From contig CAYXWN010000048.1 of the NCBI GenBank assembly GCA_964468815.1, positions 1 to 9,685 of the forward strand: a DNA stretch of 9,685 nt, read 5' to 3'. Made by a program: the position numbers and the translations under genes. Source of the DNA: UMGS621 sp964468815 (GTDB lineage Bacteria > Bacillota > Clostridia > Christensenellales > Borkfalkiaceae). Positions 6,607-9,685 of the stretch are shown one piece after another (position 1 is the first letter of the stretch; each line of letters opens with the position of its first letter). The notes beneath the pieces are model-generated. The model searched no databases. It worked only from the letters and a program-made list of their open reading frames with translations, and was not told where the DNA came from.

Positions 6607-8394
6607 ATGAATAAATTGACTAGTGAAGAATTAAGAGAGAAATTTTTAAAATTTTACGAGAGCAAGGGACATCACGTTATCCCCTCCGCCTCGTTAATCC
6701 CCGAAAACGATCCCACCGTACTCTTTACGACGGCAGGCATGCATCCGCTCGTTCCCTATCTTTTGGGGCAAAAGCACCCCGAAGGAACGCGTCTGACGGA
6801 CGTGCAGAAATGCGTTCGTACGGGCGACATCGACGAAGTGGGCGACGATTCGCACCTTACCTTTTTTGAAATGCTCGGACATTGGAGTTTGGGCGATTAC
6901 TTTAAGGAAGACGCGATTCGGTGGAGTTTCGAGTTTCTGACGGGAAAAGATTATTTGGGAATCCCCGTGGAAAAACTCGCCGTCAGCGTATTCGCCGGCG
7001 ACGAAACCGCTCCGCGCGACGAGGAAAGCGCGAGAATTTGGGAAGAATGCGGTATCCCCAAGGAAAAAATCTTCTTCCTTCCCCGTAAAAACAATTGGTG
7101 GGGACCTGCCGGTCTGACCGGTCCGTGCGGCCCGGATACCGAAATGTTTATCGACCGCGGCTACGAGAAATGTTCGGACGATTGCTCTCCTGCCTGCGAC
7201 TGCGGTAAATACATCGAAATTTGGAACGACGTATTTATGCAATATTTCAAAAACAGCGAGGGCGACTACGAGCCGTTAAAGCAGAAAAACGTGGACACCG
7301 GCATGGGCTTAGATCGCACGGTCTGCATTTTGAACGGCGTAAAGAGCGTATACGACACCGACCTTTTCGCCGCGGCAAAACAAAAATTAGAAGCGTTGAC
7401 GGGTAAAGCGTACGAAGAAACGCCCGAAGTAAAGCGCGCGTTCCGCATCGTGCTCGATCACGTCCGCACGGCGGCGTTTATGATCGGCGATCCGAAAGGC
7501 ATTACGCCGTCTAACGTCGACCAAGGGTACGTATTGAGAAGAATCATTCGCCGCGCCGTCCGCTACGGCAGACAGATCGGCTTAGAAGAGGGAAAACTCT
7601 CCGAACTCGCGCAATGCTTTATTCAAAAATACGAAGACGTATACCCCGAACTCACCGAAAACGCCGCTAAAATCAAGGAAGAGTTGGATAAAGAAGAAAA
7701 GAAATTCTCCAAAGCGCTCGTGGGCGGCTTAAAAGAATTTGAGCGCGTCGCAAGAAAACTCAACGGGACGGAAATCGACGGCACGACGGCGTTTAAGTTG
7801 TACGATACGTTCGGCTTCCCCATCGAAATTACCGAAGAACTCGCAAAAGAACGCGGCATTACCGTGGATAAACAGGGCTTTGAAGAGGCGTTCAAGGCAC
7901 ATCAAGCAAAATCGCAAGCAGGAAGCGAGCAACGCTTCAAATGCGGTCTTGCCGATACCGAAGCGCTTACCGTCAACCTCCACACGGCAACCCACCTTCT
8001 CCATGCCGCGCTTAAACGCGTACTCTCCCCCGACGTCAATCAACGCGGTTCTAACATTACGGCGGAACGCTTGCGGTTTGACTTTAATTTCGACCGTCCG
8101 ATGACACAGGACGAAATCAAGCAAGTCGAAGCGCTCGTCAACGAACAGATCGCGAAAAAGATCCCCGTCGTACGCGAAGAAATGGCGGTAGACGAAGCAA
8201 AGGCTTCGGGCGCGATCGGCTTGTTCTCCAATAAATACGGCGAACGCGTCACCGTCTATACGATCGGCGATTTCTCCAAAGAAATTTGCGGCGGACCGCA
8301 CGCGCAAAATACGGGCGATCTCGGTACGTTCGTCATCACCAAGGAACAAAGTTCGTCGAGCGGCGTTCGTCGCATCAAGGCAGAACTTCGCTGA
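6607..8394 (+). CDS. alaS: Alanyl-tRNA synthetase, short form without beta-barrel and C-Ala domain
   Basis: Charges tRNA-Ala; class II. At 595 residues it is far shorter than the usual ~875. The catalytic domain is complete in appearance: CVRTGDIDEVG, FFEMLGHWSLGDYFK, GPAGLTGPCGPDTE and NVDTGMGLDRT are all recognisable. The junction motif LYDTFGFP is at 398-405. The editing zinc motifs follow: HTATH (459-463) and CGGPH (561-565). Between junction and HTATH there are only about 54 residues, against about 160 in E. coli, so the editing beta-barrel is missing; beyond CGGPH only 30 remain against about 200, so the C-Ala domain is missing. The ending GVRRIKA is followed directly by the stop, so this looks like a designed short form, not a break. 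From memory similar short AlaRS occur in other Firmicutes and in candidate-phyla bacteria. The ribosome binding site AGAGGT overlaps the cysS stop; only four bases separate the genes. Confidence 0.95.
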   Translation: MNKLTSEELREKFLKFYESKGHHVIPSASLIPENDPTVLFTTAGMHPLVPYLLGQKHPEGTRLTDVQKCVRTGDIDEVGDDSHLTFFEMLGHWSLGDYFKEDAIRWSFEFLTGKDYLGIPVEKLAVSVFAGDETAPRDEESARIWEECGIPKEKIFFLPRKNNWWGPAGLTGPCGPDTEMFIDRGYEKCSDDCSPACDCGKYIEIWNDVFMQYFKNSEGDYEPLKQKNVDTGMGLDRTVCILNGVKSVYDTDLFAAAKQKLEALTGKAYEETPEVKRAFRIVLDHVRTAAFMIGDPKGITPSNVDQGYVLRRIIRRAVRYGRQIGLEEGKLSELAQCFIQKYEDVYPELTENAAKIKEELDKEEKKFSKALVGGLKEFERVARKLNGTEIDGTTAFKLYDTFGFPIEITEELAKERGITVDKQGFEEAFKAHQAKSQAGSEQRFKCGLADTEALTVNLHTATHLLHAALKRVLSPDVNQRGSNITAERLRFDFNFDRPMTQDEIKQVEALVNEQIAKKIPVVREEMAVDEAKASGAIGLFSNKYGERVTVYTIGDFSKEICGGPHAQNTGDLGTFVITKEQSSSSGVRRIKAELR

Positions 8395-8400
8395 GCGAAG
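8386..8400 (+). repeat. Small inverted repeat centred on the alaS stop codon
   Basis: CTTCGC and GCGAAG flank the TGA stop of alaS exactly. The 6-bp stem has a 3-base loop made of the stop codon itself. The next gene has no strong ribosome binding site and starts 19 bases later, so the hairpin could affect coupling, but it may be chance. Confidence 0.3.
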
Positions 8401-8413
8401 TCAAAATAAAACG

Positions 8414-8911
8414 ATGAAAGAATTAATCCGCATCATAAAATTTATTTTGATTTCCGCCTCGGCAGGCATCATTCAAACGCTGTCATTCGCATTGATGAAC
8501 GAAGTCGCCAAGTGGGATTATTGGCTCTCTTATCTTATCGCGCTTCTGCTTTCCGTCCTTTGGAATTTCACGATCAACCGCAAAGCGACTTTCCGCACGG
8601 ATGCAAATTACGGAATCGCCATGTTGAAAGTCTTAGGATATTACTGCGTCTTTACGCCGATATCCGTTTTAGGCGGCAATGCGCTGGAAGGGATCGGCTG
8701 GAACGAATACCTCGTTCTCTTCCTTTCAATGGTCGTAAATATGTCTACCGAGTTTCTGTTTATGCGTTACGTCGTATACCGCGACAAAGTGGACAACGCA
8801 ATCAAGCAATCCACCACGGACGATACTCTTTCACAATCGGAATCAAACGACGCATCGCAGCAGATCTCAGACGACGCTTCCGTTCCGACAAACGGCGAAC
8901 AATCGGATTAA
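8414..8911 (+). CDS. GtrA-like membrane protein
   Basis: A 165-residue membrane protein of the GtrA family, small four-helix proteins linked to moving lipid-linked sugars across the membrane or to cell-surface polysaccharide synthesis. Four hydrophobic segments are visible at about residues 7-29, 36-54, 72-93 and 98-119, and the family feature after helix two, NFTINRKATFR (51-61), is present. The last 35 residues form a polar tail rich in Ser, Asp, Gln and Asn, probably disordered and unusual for the family. It is the last gene of the operon, 19 bases after alaS, with only a weak ribosome binding site, so its translation may depend on alaS. There is no glycosyltransferase beside it to indicate its substrate, and the link to alaS may be only positional. 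Confidence 0.88.
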   Translation: MKELIRIIKFILISASAGIIQTLSFALMNEVAKWDYWLSYLIALLLSVLWNFTINRKATFRTDANYGIAMLKVLGYYCVFTPISVLGGNALEGIGWNEYLVLFLSMVVNMSTEFLFMRYVVYRDKVDNAIKQSTTDDTLSQSESNDASQQISDDASVPTNGEQSD

Positions 8912-8939
8912 AAAAGTATTTTTCCAATATTTCAAAACT

Positions 8940-8978
8940 ACACACTATGCCTTTTACCCAAAGCATAGTGTGTTTTTT
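8940..8978 (+). terminator. Intrinsic terminator of the deoR-cysE-cysS-alaS-gtrA operon
   Basis: An 11-bp perfect stem, ACACACTATGC with its complement, encloses a 12-base loop and runs directly into TTTTTT. It lies 28 bases after the GtrA stop. The remaining spacer up to the tRNA promoter (8979-9112) shows nothing I can name. Confidence 0.9.
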
Positions 8979-9112
8979 ATAAAAAACAGATTCCGTTTTA
9001 CAAAATTCCTTTGTAATGATACCGTTCGCGCACAAGCAGCCGAGCAAGCGCAAGGCAAACAAAGAAAAATTCAAAAAAATTTAAAAAAACCGTCAAGAAT
9101 TCTCTGTTTTTC

Positions 9113-9141
9113 TTGACAAATCGCAACGAACCTTATATAAT
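9113..9141 (+). promoter_or_regulatory. Consensus promoter of tRNA-Arg
   Basis: TTGACA (9113-9118) and TATAAT (9136-9141) are both perfect matches and the spacing is the optimal 17 bases. The tRNA begins 21 bases after the -10 box. It is the strongest-looking promoter in the window, as expected for a stable RNA gene. Confidence 0.9.
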
Positions 9142-9162
9142 AAAAAGGCTATTGAAAATAAT

Positions 9163-9239
9163 GCGCCGTTAGCTAAGCTGGATATAGCGTCGGTCTACGG
9201 AACCGAAGGCCAGGGGTTCGAATCCCTTACGGCGCGCCA
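9163..9239 (+). tRNA. tRNA-Arg (anticodon ACG)
   Basis: A 77-base cloverleaf with encoded CCA. The acceptor stem pairs GCGCCGT with ACGGCGC, discriminator G, then CCA. The D stem is GCTA/TAGC, the anticodon stem TCGGT/ACCGA with loop CTACGGA, giving anticodon ACG, and the T arm is AGGGG/CCCTT around TTCGAAT. ACG is normally edited to ICG and reads CGT, CGC and CGA, which are used heavily in the genes of this window. It stands alone between its own promoter and terminator. No element boundary or duplicated 3' end is visible, so it shows no sign of use as an integration site here. Confidence 0.97.
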
Positions 9240-9287
9240 AGAACAACTCGTTTGAACCTTGTGAGTTCAAACGAGTTGTTCTTTTTT
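9239..9287 (+). terminator. Intrinsic terminator of tRNA-Arg
   Basis: A perfect 19-bp stem (9239-9257 with 9265-9283) with a 7-base loop, followed by further T residues. The stem starts at the last base of the encoded CCA. It lies head-on between the tRNA and the leftward transcription from spo0A and may slow that as well, although the - strand has no T run after it. Confidence 0.9.
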
Positions 9288-9291
9288 CCTT

Positions 9292-9450
9292 TCAATTTTT
9301 ACAACACTCTCCCTTAATCGGATCATCCTCGGGAATCCGTCGATATACACGAGTAGTGCCGTTTATCATGAGTTTATAAACGCAAAAACCATACGGCAAC
9401 ACGCCCGAAACGGATCGCAGAACTTTTCCGACGTTAAATTTTCCACGACG
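9292..9450 (-). other. Short protein-like open frame downstream of spo0A, status uncertain
   Basis: A 52-codon frame without stops on the - strand, between a TAA at 9453-9451 and a TGA at 9294-9292. The C-terminal part looks like real protein: VLPYGFCVYKL, then TRVYRRIPEDDPIKGECCKN just before the stop, with two adjacent cysteines. The only ATG in frame is at 9369, which would leave 25 residues, and neither it nor the upstream GTG has a visible ribosome binding site. It could be a small gene with an unusual start, the remnant of a larger gene, or chance. I do not recognise a family. Confidence 0.25.
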
Positions 9451-9509
9451 TTATGCAACAAGACAGTTTGTGCCGACTTATTGGCTTTCCTATCCTATAA
9501 ATAGCCCGT

Positions 9510-9685
9510 TCAATAATTTTTCTCTAACAGCATTTTATCGGTAATTAAGGCGATAAATTCGCCGTTCGTCGTTTTTTCCGCACCAACGTATGCCCGTACA
9601 CCTAGTATTTGGTTAATACTCTCGATTCTTCCGCGATTCCATGCCACTTCGATTGCATGACGAATCGCTCGCTCTACTTTGCTTG
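9510..9685 (-). CDS. spo0A: Stage 0 sporulation protein A, C-terminal end
   Basis: The last 57 residues of the master response regulator that starts sporulation, cut by the right edge of the window. The visible part is the end of the DNA-binding effector domain: KVERAIRHAIEVAWNRG, then ESINQILG, and TNGEFIALITDKMLLE before the stop, close to the Bacillus subtilis ending (VERAIRHAIEVAWSRG, PTNSEFIAMVADKLRLE). The N-terminal receiver domain and the start lie outside. It is transcribed leftward, toward the tRNA gene, and no clear terminator follows its stop. Its presence says the organism belongs to the spore-forming Firmicutes lineage, though some bacteria that carry spo0A no longer make spores. 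Confidence 0.95.
   Translation of the reverse strand, partial: SKVERAIRHAIEVAWNRGRIESINQILGVRAYVGAEKTTNGEFIALITDKMLLEKNY

Noticed and set aside
7729..8349. Long antisense open frame (206 codons) across alaS, and similar ones across serS, cysE and cysS.
   Set aside because: These follow from the GC-rich codon pattern of the real genes and show no domain, promoter or ribosome binding site.
8802..9074. 90-codon - strand frame over the GtrA tail and the operon terminator.
   Set aside because: It crosses the strong terminator hairpin and has no recognisable features.
9163..9239. tRNA-Arg as an attachment site for an integrated element.
   Set aside because: No integrase and no second copy of the tRNA 3' end is visible in the window.
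1..9685. CRISPR array, insertion sequence or transposase.
   Set aside because: No regularly spaced repeats, no transposase-like protein and no paired terminal inverted repeats were seen.

Overview
The window looks like a chromosomal segment of a spore-forming Firmicute, most likely a member of the Clostridia. The right edge carries the C-terminal end of spo0A, the master sporulation regulator. The cysE-cysS gene order, the short CysE and the strong Gram-positive style ribosome binding sites fit this. The core genes have balanced base composition, with many GCG/CGC/TCG codons. I cannot place the genus from sequence alone.

Layout. (1) Positions 1-1399, + strand: the C-terminal part of an Eco57I-type DNA methyltransferase or restriction-modification protein. 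It is open at the left edge and visibly more AT-rich than everything to its right, so it is probably acquired. (2) Positions 1400-1822 hold no convincing protein gene. They do hold what looks like a complete small RNA gene on the - strand: an extended -10 promoter, several helices, and an intrinsic terminator just behind the methyltransferase stop. In at least four helices one pair is G-U on the - strand but would be A-C on the + strand, so the - strand appears to be the functional one. I do not recognise the family. (3) Positions 1823-3606, - strand: serS (seryl-tRNA synthetase) followed, with a 4-base overlap, by a flavin reductase-like gene. (4) Positions 3607-3777: a divergent control region with a promoter in each direction and two perfect 21-bp palindromes, one of them covering the -10 box of the rightward promoter. 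(5) Positions 3778-8911, + strand: a tight operon of a DeoR-family regulator, cysE, cysS, an unusually short alaS, and a GtrA-like membrane protein, closed by a strong terminator. (6) Positions 9113-9287: a stand-alone tRNA-Arg(ACG) gene with its own consensus promoter and a long terminator hairpin. (7) Positions 9288-9685, - strand: the end of spo0A, then a short protein-like open frame of uncertain status.

How it fits together. Three aminoacyl-tRNA synthetases (Ser, Cys, Ala) and the first enzyme of cysteine synthesis from serine lie side by side around one divergent control region. The regulator gene leads the cysteine/alanine operon and its promoter overlaps a palindrome, which suggests autoregulation of the whole operon. 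The two observations I rate highest are the orphan structured RNA and the compact alanyl-tRNA synthetase, which keeps catalytic and editing zinc motifs but lacks the editing beta-barrel and the C-Ala domain.
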